Shown here piece after piece: positions 54,331-63,956 of a stretch of 64,000 bases of DNA. The stretch's first letter is position 1. Each line of letters starts with the position of its first letter. Under the pieces are notes generated by a model. It had not been told where the DNA came from. It ran no database searches and worked only from the letters and a program-made list of their open reading frames with translations. The stretch comes from Reticulitermes speratus (lineage: Eukaryota; Arthropoda; Insecta; Blattodea; Rhinotermitidae). The position numbers and the translations under genes were made by a program. The stretch is from positions 51,051,630-51,115,629 of the forward strand of contig JAJKFL010000003.1 of assembly GCA_021186555.1 (NCBI GenBank), read 5' to 3'.

Positions 54331-55811
54331 AGTAATTAACAGACCCCTTCGACATGTGTCCTTTGTTCATCTGATACTTGCTCCGCTGTCAGGACATGTC
54401 CCACGGCTGTGGAACATCGCTGTTTTTAAAATGGCACACCAACTGAAATTTGATGATCGTGTGATTATCATTAAAACACACTGCAGAAATTTAGAGACTG
54501 GTTATGTTTTCGTCATCAGCAGAAAGGAAATCTGCTTCATCAAGTCTATTACAAAAAGCCAACTTTCGTGATAAGCCTTACCTAATCGGCCGAACTTTCA
54601 ACCTCACGACAGAGACAAACAAAGACTGTCAAACTTTCAGAACATTGAATTTTAATCATTGGACATAGTTCAATTGGATGGCAATAGGAATAGATAAAAA
54701 AAATAACAATAATTCAAAATTATGTTCGTCACCATTTTAATAAGAGTCTGCCAATAGTTTCTGTAAGTTCTTGAGAAGCTAATGGTGACGCAGCTGGTCA
54801 CCCCCCCCCCCCCCGCATGTTTCCAATTCCTTTGAAATCAATCTCAGTATTTTGTTATCCTCTTACTGCGGTAAAAGTCTAACGTCTTCCCACTGATTCA
54901 CATTTAATGCGACCACAGTGTTATGTGGGGATAAGGAGATATACTGAATTGTATTTCTAATGGGGTTTGGTTTTCGAAACAAAAAAGGGGCTGTAACTTA
55001 AATAGTTGAAAATTTGAATGATTTTAAAGTATAATTCTAGATTACTTCTAAAAACAAATCTCGCGATTAGACATGATTCTAATGTAATTCATAACGCTAC
55101 CCATTCTTACACTTTATCTCTCCTCAGAAGGGATCTAATTAACTCCCATTTGATTCCTGGTCTTCCCAGTGAACCTATCGCAAGATGCTTCCCCAACAAA
55201 TTTCTCTGCATCAATTCTCATTGCCATCCTAACAGTACGTCCAGCCAGCTACACTTCCTCAACTTCACTCTTTTAACAACATTGAGTGACCCGTCATATC
55301 CGCATATTCTCGTCAGACTACACTGCATCATATCTTTAAAATCGGTTATCTGCTTGTTAATTGCAACGTAACGTTTATATAGAAACTTCCGTAATTCCAG
55401 TCATGATCATAAAAATGAGAATTGAATTAAGCACTTGACTAGCTACAAAACTTGTGTTATTCACGATTGTCTTGCTCTAAATTTAATTTACAGCTCCGAA
55501 AGTAAGTTTATAATTGAAGTACATGTTACTGACAATTGTTATGACGTAATTTCCAGAAATAATCTGGCAGAAGTGTACTTGTACAACAGTTCGTACGTAA
55601 CCCTGCGCTATACGACATCTGTTCGCACTCATTACGGAGCTCAGCTCGCTTGTTCTTAGGAAACCAAAGTTCCTCAGCTATTCCAGTAATATAGGCGGGT
55701 ATTTTGTTGCAGCACAGGGGTAAGTAAGACGAAGGCCTTAAACAGCAGTGGTCAGTAGTACAGAGCTTTGCATATAAGTGCTGGAAATAGGGATTAGAGT
55801 ACGATGTACTT
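54331..55811. other. Unassigned DNA
   Basis: A short plus-strand frame starting at 54431 (MAHQLKFDDRVIIIKTHCRN...) could be a decayed transposase start but has no defining motif. A 117-codon frame (55018-55371) has no recognisable domain. A run of C lies at about 54801-54814. Confidence 0.35.
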
Positions 55812-55972
55812 AATTAACACCATAAGAATATAAACAGGAAAAAGAAACAGAGATAATTCAAGAAAGGAATAAAGATGAAAAGAGACAGACGGAATGACAA
55901 GAGAAAATAGTGATCAAAAAAGAGTAAAAATTACACGAAACATTTCTCTCTCTGATTAGAATATTTAATTCT
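55812..55972 (+). repeat. Direct repeat, copy 1 (about 160 bp)
   Basis: 'ccataagaatataaacagga', 'gagacagacggaatgacaag', 'acgaaacatttctctctctg'. It recurs at 56498-56660, about 686 bp further on, with about 90% similarity by eye. Confidence 0.85.
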
Positions 55973-56287
55973 CTAATTAGAATATCAGAATATTTGAATG
56001 CTTAATTTATTTACAGAAATGGAATACGGAGTCGAATAAAACTACGCCAGTTGTTCCGTAAGAAAAGTGAATATTACGAACAGCCCAAAACTTTTAAAAC
56101 ATTTTTAAAACAGTTTTTTAAACATACATCTACGTGAGATTTTAAGATTCTAATAGACTACAGTACACATCGTACAATTTTAAAAGAGTTTTGAACTTCA
56201 TTTACCTATGGTTTTTTATATTTTAACAGACTATTGTACATATTGTGTATTTGTTTTTAATATGTAAATAATTGGTAGCACACGACA

Positions 56288-56330
56288 ACCCCTGAAGATG
56301 GAACCTAGAGTTCCGAAACACGTGTAGGGT
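56288..56330 (+). other. Hammerhead-like core motif (best example)
   Basis: In order: 'accc' (56288-56291), CTGAAGA (56292-56298), T, 'ggaac' loop 'ctaga' and 'gttcc' (stem II), GAAA (56315-56318), 'acacgtgt' (self-complementary stem III beginning at the last A of GAAA), A at 56326 (expected cleavage position), and 'gggt' (56327-56330) complementary to 'accc' (stem I). The order and core residues fit a type I hammerhead. The extra T between CTGAAGA and stem II is a departure from the classical core. No activity can be claimed. Confidence 0.4.
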
Positions 56331-56421
56331 GAGGGGTAACAGACCAGAATAAAATTGGTCAATATAGTGCATTAGTCGGTTTTATTATTTGATTAGAAAA
56401 TGCACGGTGTTAATACTGTGA

Positions 56422-56660
56422 AATTTCTCTCTCTGATTCGAAAATGGGATAGATTTAAATTAATTAATTAATTTATTTATTTACTTATTTGTTACTTAAT
56501 TAAAACCATAAAAATATAAACAGGAAAAAGAAACAGAGAAAAGTCAAGAAGGGAATAAAGATGAGAAGAGACAGACGGAATGACAGGAGAAAACAGTGAT
56601 GAAAAAAGAGTAAAAATTACACGAAACATTTCTCTCTCTGATTCGAAAATGGGATAGATT
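56422..56660 (+). repeat. Direct repeat, partial copy plus copy 2
   Basis: 56423-56463 repeats the last 40 bp of the unit ('tttctctctctgattcgaaa'). 56498-56660 is a nearly full second copy of 55812-55972. The two copies bracket the hammerhead-like motif. Confidence 0.82.
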
Positions 56661-56872
56661 TAAATGTATTTATTTATTTACTTACTTCCTTATTTGTTTT
56701 ATGACGCTGTAAACAGTTTAGAACAGACAGCGCAGACTGGTGGAAAAGTGAATTGAAAAGATGTGGAAGGAAGTCCTAATTTCAGAAAAGACCCCAAATT
56801 TATATGGGCAGACGGAAAATTCACGGTAGTGAAAATCAAGAAGACGATTCCTTTATCTTCAGAAAAGAAGTC

Positions 56873-56960
56873 TACACTGAAGACGGAGGCGCAAGTTCCG
56901 CCGAAACGTTGGCAATCATCTACCAAACTGCACGGTATCATATGGCAGAACACCAACATC
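56873..56960 (+). repeat. One-arm fragment of the CCGAAACGT repeat family
   Basis: 'cactgaagacggaggcgcaa' followed by 'gttccgccgaaacgttggca', 'atctaccaaactgcacggta' and 'tcatatggcagaacacc'. The order (TGAAGA, hairpin, CCGAAACGTTGG, 'acacgg', 'ccagaag'-like end) parallels the right arm of the palindromes at 6833 and 44585. Confidence 0.6.
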
Positions 56961-57382
56961 TGAAGAAAGGAAGAAGAGATGAGTCTTGTGAGGAAAAATA
57001 ATGACTCCTTAAAATCAGGAGTAGTTGTTGCATTCCTACATAATTTACACCCCTATACACATCATGCGCAGGGGGTGTGATAGTGATGAAGGAGAAGGGA
57101 AACTTTAGCGTAGGGTGGGAGTTTGAGTGTTGGGGGTCCGGGAGGGTAGCGGTGAGGAAGAGCTGTAGCAAATTGTCTGGTCTGTTGCTTACGTGTATAT
57201 GTCTTCTAGCAGGAGACAGGCTTGCAGTGTTTGACGCAGACGGACTACGAATTGAAGTAGGGTGGCGGATACGAGCAAGTGTTACCACGTGACTGCATGT
57301 CATTCCTCACAGCACCTTCCGTATGCTCTCCCTTATCTGCGGTATTTACAAATGGAGTAAGTACAAATCTGACATCTATAGT
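56961..57382. other. No recognisable feature
   Basis: Unassigned DNA. A 121-codon minus-strand frame (56938-57303) has no recognisable domain. Confidence 0.45.
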
Positions 57383-57610
57383 GACCCTAGATAGCTCAGG
57401 CTATTAGTTGGTGGCCCCTTACTGCGAAGGCTCGAATTTCCTGCCAGCGCATTCCACGTAGGATTTATGGTGAGCAAAGCGAAACTGAGAAAACTCTGAC
57501 ATGCATAGTGACCCTACTGATCAGGCGATTATATCGTCGTATTCTAACCACAAAGACTTGGGTTCGCTCCTCCAGCGCAAGTCCATGACTCAAGTTGATA
57601 AAAGTGTATT
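57383..57610 (+). repeat. Possible tandem tRNA-like repeat, decayed
   Basis: 'agtgaccctagatagctcag' followed about 50 bp later by 'aaggctcgaatttcctgcca' looks like decayed A and B boxes. A second 'agtgaccctactgatcaggc' about 125 bp on is followed by 'gacttgggttcgctcctcca'. Two decayed tRNA-like units in tandem are plausible. Confidence 0.4.
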
Positions 57611-57701
57611 TCGGAGAAGAATTTAACCGAGTATGTTACAAAATTAACATATCAAGCACTGGCACTAAAATAAAATTAATGGCAATGTGTGGAAAGCACA
57701 T

Positions 57702-57902
57702 AAGGTAAAGTTCTGTCTAGAACAGGCCATGAAGGTCCAGAGGGGGAGTAGAGTTATAGCTCTACTCTTTCTTTAACCTCGGCGCTAGATGGGGGTGGAT
57801 GGTCAACGCCACGCCCCGGCCGCTTTACCCCCGGGAATGACCCGGTAACCATTGTATAGGAGGCTGGGTGGGCCCCAGGGCCGGTCTGGACGGCTGCGGA
57901 AA
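57702..57902 (-). mobile_element. SINE-B copy, head truncated
   Basis: Minus orientation: 'aaggtaaagttctgtctaga', 'acaggccatgaaggtccaga', 'ccggccgctttacccccggg', 'gggccccagggccggtctgg', ending at 'gctgcggaaaa' before the tRNA head. Confidence 0.9.
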
Positions 57903-58445
57903 ACACATACGAGTAAAAGAGTACAAATTGTCATAAATGATAGCCCTATTGAAGAGGTTTTTAAATACCTAGACTACCATATGTCGGGCTACATACGTGA
58001 CTTAGAAGACAAGATACAGACATATAACAAAATAAATGGCGTTATATGGAGACATTTTGGAAAAAAAAAAGAATAAAGAAACAAAATTAAAATCCACAAT
58101 ATTACAGCTAAAGCGGCCTTGAAGCTTGGTAGTGAAGCCTGAGTGCTGAGGAAAACAGATGAACAAAGACTGCAAGCAGCACAAATGAAATTTATAAGCT
58201 ATTTGTTAGGAATTACTGAGTTAGACAGGGAAAGAGATCAATCCTTCAGGGAGAAACTTGGAGCTCAGTACATTGTTTTGGAAATAAAACAGTACCAACA
58301 AGAGTGACTACAACACTTAGAGAGAATGGGCCCAGACAGGATACCCAAAACAGGCACTGAAATATAGGCCAAAGGGGAAGAGAAGCATAGGACGACCAGG
58401 AAAAAGATGGAAGGACCAGCTTCAAATTGAGGGATAACGAACAGG
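57903..58445 (+). pseudogene. LINE reverse-transcriptase C-terminal remnant (family 3)
   Basis: Plus-strand frames give EEVFKYLDYHMSGYIRDLED, KIQTYNKINGVIWRHFGKK, then after a frameshift KAALKLGSEA, stop, VLRKTDEQRLQAAQMKFISY, LLGITELDRERDQ, then LERMGPDRIPK and a phase-shifted GRRSIGRPRKRWKDQLQIEG. This is the region after the RT domain of a common animal LINE (FKYLG..., GSE-WVL-K-DE--LQAAEM-FLR, GRR--GRPRKRW). Several stops and frameshifts. The catalytic YADD part is absent. Confidence 0.82.
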
Positions 58446-58986
58446 CACTACGTGTAACATTTCACAGCTCATGGCGATGATGACGATTTTAGTTTGTGTC
58501 AGTGCCATCTTCTCAACACTTCACATTTCGTCACCTAACATCTGCTACCATTAGATGTCGCAGGCCACACAGACACGTGCTTACCTCACTCTTCCCAATG
58601 ACGAAGGTATTGCGATCTTTCGATCAGTAATACTCGTTTCAGAACAAACTGTCACATCTGAGAGGAACTGAATCTGTACTAACACTGTTCTGAGAACTTC
58701 AAATCTAGCAAAAACTGACAATAAATGTATTTTACAATCCTACTGTCGACCTCTTTGTGTAACGACAGTGTAACGCTTCGTAACGAGTTTAATTGTTATA
58801 AAGAGTAATAACAAGTAACTTGCCAAATGCCCGAGCGGGAGAATAACGTTTTGATTATCTATGACTAATGATTAACGTAACATACGAATAAAAGGAAAGT
58901 CACTGACAAATATATCTGGAAAATACGTAGGCTAAGTGTTTTTCATCATGGTATATACGAGTATATACGTATATACACGTATTTAG
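58446..58986. other. No recognisable feature
   Basis: Unassigned DNA. A short TA/CG alternation ('gtatatacgtatatacacgt') precedes the next SINE. Confidence 0.5.
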
Positions 58987-59244
58987 GTCGATCCCAGTGG
59001 CCGCGCGGTCTAAGGTGTGGATTTACGGTCGCTCGCTTACTGGAATTGTGGGTTCGAATCCCGCCTAGGGTATGGATGTCTGTCTGTTGTAAGTGTTGTG
59101 TGTTGTCAGGTAGAGGTCTTTGTGATGAGCTGGTCACTCGTCCAGAGGAGTCCTACCGAGTGTGGTGTGTCTAAAAAAAAGTGAAACCTCGAAAATTGAG
59201 GCGACCTAGGCCCCCAAGGGGCTGTCGAGCCATTGGAAAAAAAA
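58987..59244 (+). mobile_element. SINE-A copy, full length
   Basis: Head 'gtcgatcccagtggccgcgc', B-box 'gggttcgaatcccgcctagg', full body and tail 'ggcccccaaggggctgtcga', then an A-run. TSD ambiguous because both flanks are AT-rich ('gtatttag' and 'gtatattta'). Confidence 0.93.
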
Positions 59245-59267
59245 TATATATATGTATATTTAAGCTG

Positions 59268-59305
59268 TACCTGATGATGGCTTGTGAATAAGCCGAAACA
59301 TGCAG
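59268..59305 (+). other. Hammerhead-like core motif
   Basis: CTGATGA, T, then 'ggctt gtgaat aagcc' hairpin, GAAA and 'catgcagc'. Same layout as the minus-strand motif at 18261 (there 'gaaacatgtagc'). The TA expected before the cleavage site is CA here, so this copy would not be active. Confidence 0.28.
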
Positions 59306-60631
59306 CCCCCTCACAGTAAACATATTTTCCACATGTATCTGTGACTGACGGTCTTTCATTCATCAGTTTCCCTACGAATCACTACAGAATATCTTACCCT
59401 AAAACTGACTTAACGACACTGATATCTCAAAACATGTCGTCGAATTTGACCATGGTTTATCTTGGGTTCCTCGACCAAAATTTCGTACATATTTCTTATC
59501 ATGCCACTTATGCTATGCTTTAGTGTCATTCCTGTTATATCAAAATCAGGTAATTATGGAAAAGGTTACTGTTGTTAACACTTGCCTAACTTACATTCCA
59601 CAGTAATGTAATTATGGACATATATAAATAATAATTTATAAGGTACAAAACAGTGTTTTAGTGTGGCTCTTTAGGAAGCGCACAGAAATAAACATCACTA
59701 CCTTCACCAAGCAGCGGTTTAATATCAACAAGTCATAGGGTAATGTTTCAAAATATGTGCACAAACAGAATTTTGCTGTCTGAAAAAAATTACTCTTGCG
59801 AAATAGAAGGAATTTTTTCGGAAATAATACAACGCCACCGTCTTAACTTGGATCCATTTTTACTCTCCCCCCCCCCCTTCCCCACTACTTAAAACCCAAT
59901 TTTCCAGCGTAAAATAGAAAAGACCAAACTGAAGAGATGTATGTTTCTAAACCTATTACACACCAGTATAAAATCCGTTGAAATAGATACTACAGCAATT
60001 TCGGGTGAGGCTCCTTCTATCTCCCGTTGCCATGCATGGTTTCTCCGCTCTTTCTATCTTCCTTTGACAATAATACATGCCGGTATCTATTGTGGCAGAT
60101 AATCTGCTTTTGCCAAGCTTCCCTAGCCCATACGGGCATATAATACTTCATTTATCCTTTACAAGGAAACTTCTTCCTATTTTTTGTGATGTCATGTGCT
60201 CCTATCACATTGTTCATGGTTTGCTGTTGGTATTTGCGCACGCCCCCCCCCCCCCTGGTCTTTTTGCAGTCGTCTTTTGTTAGGGGCTCACGTGGTCCTA
60301 TCTCCAAGGCACACAGCTCAACACGACTCAACAGACAGTGTCCTATGTGTATGTCCGTGTGGACATCAATGTCAGAACACGACAGGCAATATCTGAAGAG
60401 ACGTAGATGTCTCTGCGTGTGTTAGAAATTAAAAATAAGTAAACTACAAGCAGCGTTGCAGATGTGTATTTGAGGTTCACACTGCGGTGGGTAGCAATTT
60501 ACCAAATTTGGAGGTACATACTGCACAAATATTTTGAATAAATACACGAAATGGTTTCCCCGAAACGTTGGCAAATTTTTATTAGACAACACTGCATAAC
60601 ATCACAGACAATCCTTGTTTCAGTATTCTGT
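59306..60631. other. Unassigned DNA
   Basis: C-runs lie at about 59867-59878 and 60242-60254. A CCGAAACGT box lies at 60560-60568 ('tttccccgaaacgttggcaa'). Short frames near 60077-60425 have no recognisable domain. Confidence 0.45.
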
Positions 60632-60850
60632 ATTCTGGAATGTTGTGGGAAGTAGGTTGTCAGTAATTTACCGACGTTTCGTACAACATATCGGTCCCAT
60701 CTTCAAGGGTCAAGCAATCCGTTTATGCCGCACAACATCCCAGAAGAGCGGACTGTTCAAACCTTAAAATTTTGGCAAATAAGTTGTACCGAAACTTCGG
60801 TAACCAGATACCAATCTAGATACACAAATTCACAGAAGACAGAAGGACTC
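60632..60850. mobile_element. Rearranged foldback-family copy
   Basis: The left arm 'ttctggaatgttgtgggaag' ... 'accgacgtttcgtacaacat' and 'cggtcccatcttcaagggtc' runs straight into 'ccgcacaacatcccagaaga' (to about 60749), so most of the right arm is deleted. A second piece 'ttgtaccgaaacttcggtaa' ... 'caaattcacagaagac' follows at 60785-60842. Confidence 0.65.
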
Positions 60851-61061
60851 AAATACACCGCGCCAGAAGCCTGAAATGTCGCATAGTCGTCTTCTGTGTC
60901 ATTTGGTTAACACAGCCTGTCGCTATGTACAGGACAGCCTATTAACAATACTGACATACACACACTGAGTCGTAGGCTGTTACGTTCTGTGCCTTTCGAC
61001 ATTACGTAATCTATTTTCGTTATCAGTGTCAGATACTAATTATTCTTCTTGAAGATCCTTT

Positions 61062-61310
61062 TTTTTTCAATGACTCGACAGCCCCTTGGGGGCCTAGGCC
61101 GCCTCATTTTTCGACGCTTCGTGATCACACACTTTAGACACACCACAATCGGTAGGACTCCTCTGGACGAGGGACCAGCCCGTTGCAGAGACCTCTACCT
61201 GACAACACACAACATCACAACAGACAGACATCCATGTCCCGGTGGGATTCGAACCCACAATCCCAGTAAGAGAGCGTCGCAGACCCACGCCTTAGACCGC
61301 GCGGCCACTG
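61062..61310 (-). mobile_element. SINE-A copy, full length, with TSD
   Basis: Minus orientation: T-run, 'gactcgacagccccttgggg', 'cctaggccgcctcatttttc', body, 'gggattcgaacccac' and 'cgcgcggccactg'. The perfect 12-bp TSD 'tgaagatccttt' lies at 61050-61061 and 61311-61322. The head lacks its last few bases ('ggatcggc'). Confidence 0.95.
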
Positions 61311-61452
61311 TGAAGATCCTTTATGACATCAAAACCGTACACTCCTTGCCGCACCGTATACAGGAACATGCAACTCTTCCACAATGTAACTACAAAGAAG
61401 TAAATACCAGTAATCTGATGCAAATGTGATTTGCCCGGTATTTACACACTGT

Positions 61453-61707
61453 GTCGATCCCAGTGACCGCGAGGTCTAAGTAGTGGGCCTGCGGCCTCTT
61501 GCTTGCTGGGATTGCGGGTTCGAATCCCGCCGGTGGCATGGATGTCTGTCTCTTGTGAGATTTTTGTGTTGTCAGGTAGAGGTCTTTGCGACGGGCTGAT
61601 CACTCGTCCAGAGGAGTCCTACCGACTGTGGTGTGTCTGAGTGTGATCGTAAAGCCTGATAATGAGGAGGCCCTGGTCTACTAGGACTGTCGAGCCATGA
61701 AAAAAAA
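61453..61707 (+). mobile_element. SINE-A copy, full length
   Basis: Head 'gtcgatcccagtgaccgcga', B-box 'gggttcgaatcccgcc', body and tail 'ggaggccctggtctactagg', then an A-run. It lies 131 bp from the opposite-orientation SINE-A at 61062. Confidence 0.93.
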
Positions 61708-62195
61708 TACACCATAAAAGCCAAGAAGAATATGTGGCTGTATTTTGTAAAATATTTATTATATGAAAGTTTGCTAAGTACAAGTTATAAGACTTGATGG
61801 ATATCATCGTGTTGTGGTTCCAATAATCAACAAATAAATTAAAAGGTGTTTTACACGGTAAATCGACTGTTTATTTGTTAAAAGTTATAAAGCTTAATGG
61901 AATCCCGATTTGTGCCACCTACAAACATTTTGTATTTACGACTCCTTTATGTTGAAATCGATATATTTCGATAATACGTAGCTTCATATAAAATAGAATT
62001 TAAAAAATTATTTAATTGATCACATATTACTAAATTGAATACACACTGAATTCGCCTTGGATCGAAAAATTAGTCCAGATTACATACAAAGCTGAAATAG
62101 AACGCTCACAGAAAACACACAATTTTTAAATTACAAAGACCAATCAGTTAGTGTCGTAAGGGGAAGCAATGTACATTGAAAGAACCGTAAGGAAC
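61708..62195. other. No recognisable feature
   Basis: AT-rich unassigned DNA. Confidence 0.5.
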
Positions 62196-62482
62196 TCATA
62201 ACTAACTAACTAACTAACTCCCATGGAGCGAGTCCTTCTTGAGAAGCTAACAGGTCGTCAGATAGTCAAGAAATTCCCCGCGTTTTATGGAACCCGAAGG
62301 TTCATTACCGCACTTACAAGAGCCCGCCACCTTCCCTATCCTGAGCCATATCAATCCAGTCCATGCCCCCATCCCACTTCTTGAAGATTCATTTTAATAT
62401 TATCTTCCCATCTACGCCTGGGTCTTCCAAGTGTCTCCTTCCCTCTGGTCTCCCCACCAAAATCCTGTATGCACCTCTCAAG
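62196..62482 (-). pseudogene. LINE C-terminal remnant (family 1) with tetranucleotide 3' tail
   Basis: Minus strand: RGAYRILVGRPEGRR, then after a frameshift [25 protein letters not shown], stop. Homologous to 8088-8455. The left end is an (ACTA)n run (complement GTTA) at about 62202-62219, the LINE 3' tail. It is truncated just upstream of RGAYR. Confidence 0.85.
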
Positions 62483-63100
62483 GAACTCATAAACAAAGTA
62501 TATGAATTAAATGCAGAGTTTTAGTGTTAAACATGGTGGTATATATACTAGCCACTAGTGTTCAAAGGGCTGCACTATTACCTGTATGAGACATAAAAGA
62601 CGGACGGCCACGTAAACAAACCACAGTTTCAGACGTGTCACAGAGTTATTTCCGTCCTCAGTGTGGATGAAGAAGTATAGATAAGTTACGGTTTTCGTTT
62701 TCAGTGTATTTTTAGTGGCAGTTAAATTTAAGGGTCCTTGTGGGATGAAATAATGTAAGGACTGCAGTGGCTCACAACAGCAGGCTGTAAATTGAAGCTG
62801 CCAATTTCGTAACACTGCAGTGCAGTGGAGCCTGCTACTAACTAACCCAATAAGCGAAGTCTTTCCTCAAAAGATGATAGTTTTCCATCTAGTAAATTAC
62901 ATCTGCAAAATTTACAGAAAAGCAAAACTGCTGACTTCAAACTGAACAGAAACGCAAGCATAAAATTAATAATAACAGACAAAAGACAATAACCTAAACC
63001 GCGTACGTCGATTCGGAATGAAATTTAAAATTAACCTTTTAAAGCATAGTGGTTACTTTTATGTCTCCCAAGTTTAAAATTAAAAAAAAATTCTATGTTG
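62483..63100. other. Unassigned DNA with a possible LINE 3' fragment
   Basis: 62830-62890 ('actaactaacccaataagcg', 'gtctttcctcaaaagatgat') looks like a decayed duplicate of the LINE 3' end at 62202-62290. Confidence 0.4.
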
Positions 63101-63275
63101 TGACCATAGAGTTCATTTATGTGTCTTATATCTGCCTAAGAACAAACAGTGACTTTGCCCTACAAAACATTAACTGGCTGGTTTTCAGAAGAGCGATGGA
63201 GAATGTTTACTGCGCGGTACGAATTGGGACTTTAAATAAAACAGACTACGTTTCGTCCTTAGAGGGTTAACGTAA
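63101..63275 (+). repeat. Single diverged relative of the satellite B unit
   Basis: 'ttcatttatgtgtcttata', 'aagaacaaacagtgactttg', 'aaaacattaactggctggtt' and 'tgtttactgcgcggtacgaa' align in order with one satellite B unit. Flank similarity continues to the right ('gggactttaaata', 'tttcgtccttagagggttaa'). A plus-strand frame (63049-63270) is open through it and reads NINWLVF and VYCAVRIG. The satellite frame reads NIN-stop-LV and VYCAVR. Confidence 0.8.
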
Positions 63276-63322
63276 TATATTTTACGTGCCCACCAATAGT
63301 GTCATCTATGGACGGATATTGG

Positions 63323-63594
63323 GCGGCGATAGCTCAGTCGGTATAGCGACTCGCTACGGGCTGGAAGCTCCGGGAATCGAATCCCAGTGGAGGCGAGGTT
63401 TTTCGCACCCATCCAGACCGGTCCTGGGGCCCACCCAGCCTCCTGTACAATAGGTACCGAGTCACTCCCGGGGGTAAAGCGGCCGGGGCGTGGAGTTGAC
63501 CATCCACCCTCATCTAGCGCCGAGGTTAAAGAAAGAGTAGAGCTATACCTCTACTCCCCCTCTGGGCCTTCGTGGCCTGTTCTAGGGAGAACTT
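63323..63594 (+). mobile_element. SINE-B copy, nearly full length
   Basis: tRNA-like head 'cggcgatagctcagtcggta' with B-box-like 'gggaatcgaatcccag', then 'ggtcctggggcccacccagc', 'ctcatctagcgccgaggtta' and 3' 'ggcctgttctagggagaact'. The only full plus-orientation copy in the window, so it shows the head most clearly. Confidence 0.93.
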
Positions 63595-63614
63595 AGTTGC
63601 AGTTGCGTGGTCAA

Positions 63615-63796
63615 ATTCACGCCCTGTCGCTATACCCCCGGGAAAAACATCGGTACCGATTTAATAGAGGGCTTGTTGGGCTCCATTGCTCGTCTGGGTG
63701 GTTTCGGGGAAGAGAAAATTACCCTTGCTGGGATGCGAAATATGAATCATCCTTCCCGTAGCTAGTCGGTGTACAGATAACACTATCTCGGCTCCT
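63615..63796 (-). mobile_element. SINE-B copy, strongly diverged
   Basis: 'attcacgccctgtcgctata', 'cccccgggaaaaacatcggt', 'ctcgtctgggtggtttcggg' and 'gtcggtgtacagataacact' follow the minus-orientation SINE-B order at clearly lower similarity. An older insertion next to a younger one. Confidence 0.7.
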
Positions 63797-63859
63797 AACA
63801 AGCACCGGAGAGTTGAGAAATGATTACAAAATTGTAATCGGGAACAGTGGCGGGTAGAG

Positions 63860-63945
63860 AATAAGAGAAATGCGTAGGAGACCTAGACACAGATGGAACG
63901 GTAATATTAAAGCGGATTTTTAAAAAGGGTATGGTGACAGGGTCC
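63860..63945 (+). pseudogene. LINE C-terminal fragment (family 1)
   Basis: The plus frame gives RRPRHRWNGNIKADF, stop, comparable to [15 protein letters not shown] at 62196 and 8088. Very short. Confidence 0.55.
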
Positions 63946-63956
63946 GGATTTCTATG

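Noticed and set aside
54431..54571. Possible transposase N-terminus (MAHQLKFDDRVIIIKTHCRN)
   Set aside because: Only a weak resemblance to helix-turn-helix starts. No downstream motif and no terminal repeats were found.
55018..55371. 117-codon plus-strand frame as a host exon
   Set aside because: No recognisable domain, AT-rich codon use and no splice or repeat context. Length is within chance for 64 kb.
56938..57303. 121-codon minus-strand frame as a gene
   Set aside because: It overlaps a CCGAAACGT-family fragment at one end and shows no domain. Likely chance.
60077..60425. Overlapping plus-strand frames as coding sequence
   Set aside because: Three different frames overlap the same interval, driven by a C-run and CT-rich DNA. 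No domain was recognised.
63323..63400. Functional tRNA gene
   Set aside because: The A- and B-box-like head is fused to a SINE-B body, and the acceptor-stem complement is missing at the expected place. The same holds for the heads of SINE-A, C, D and E.
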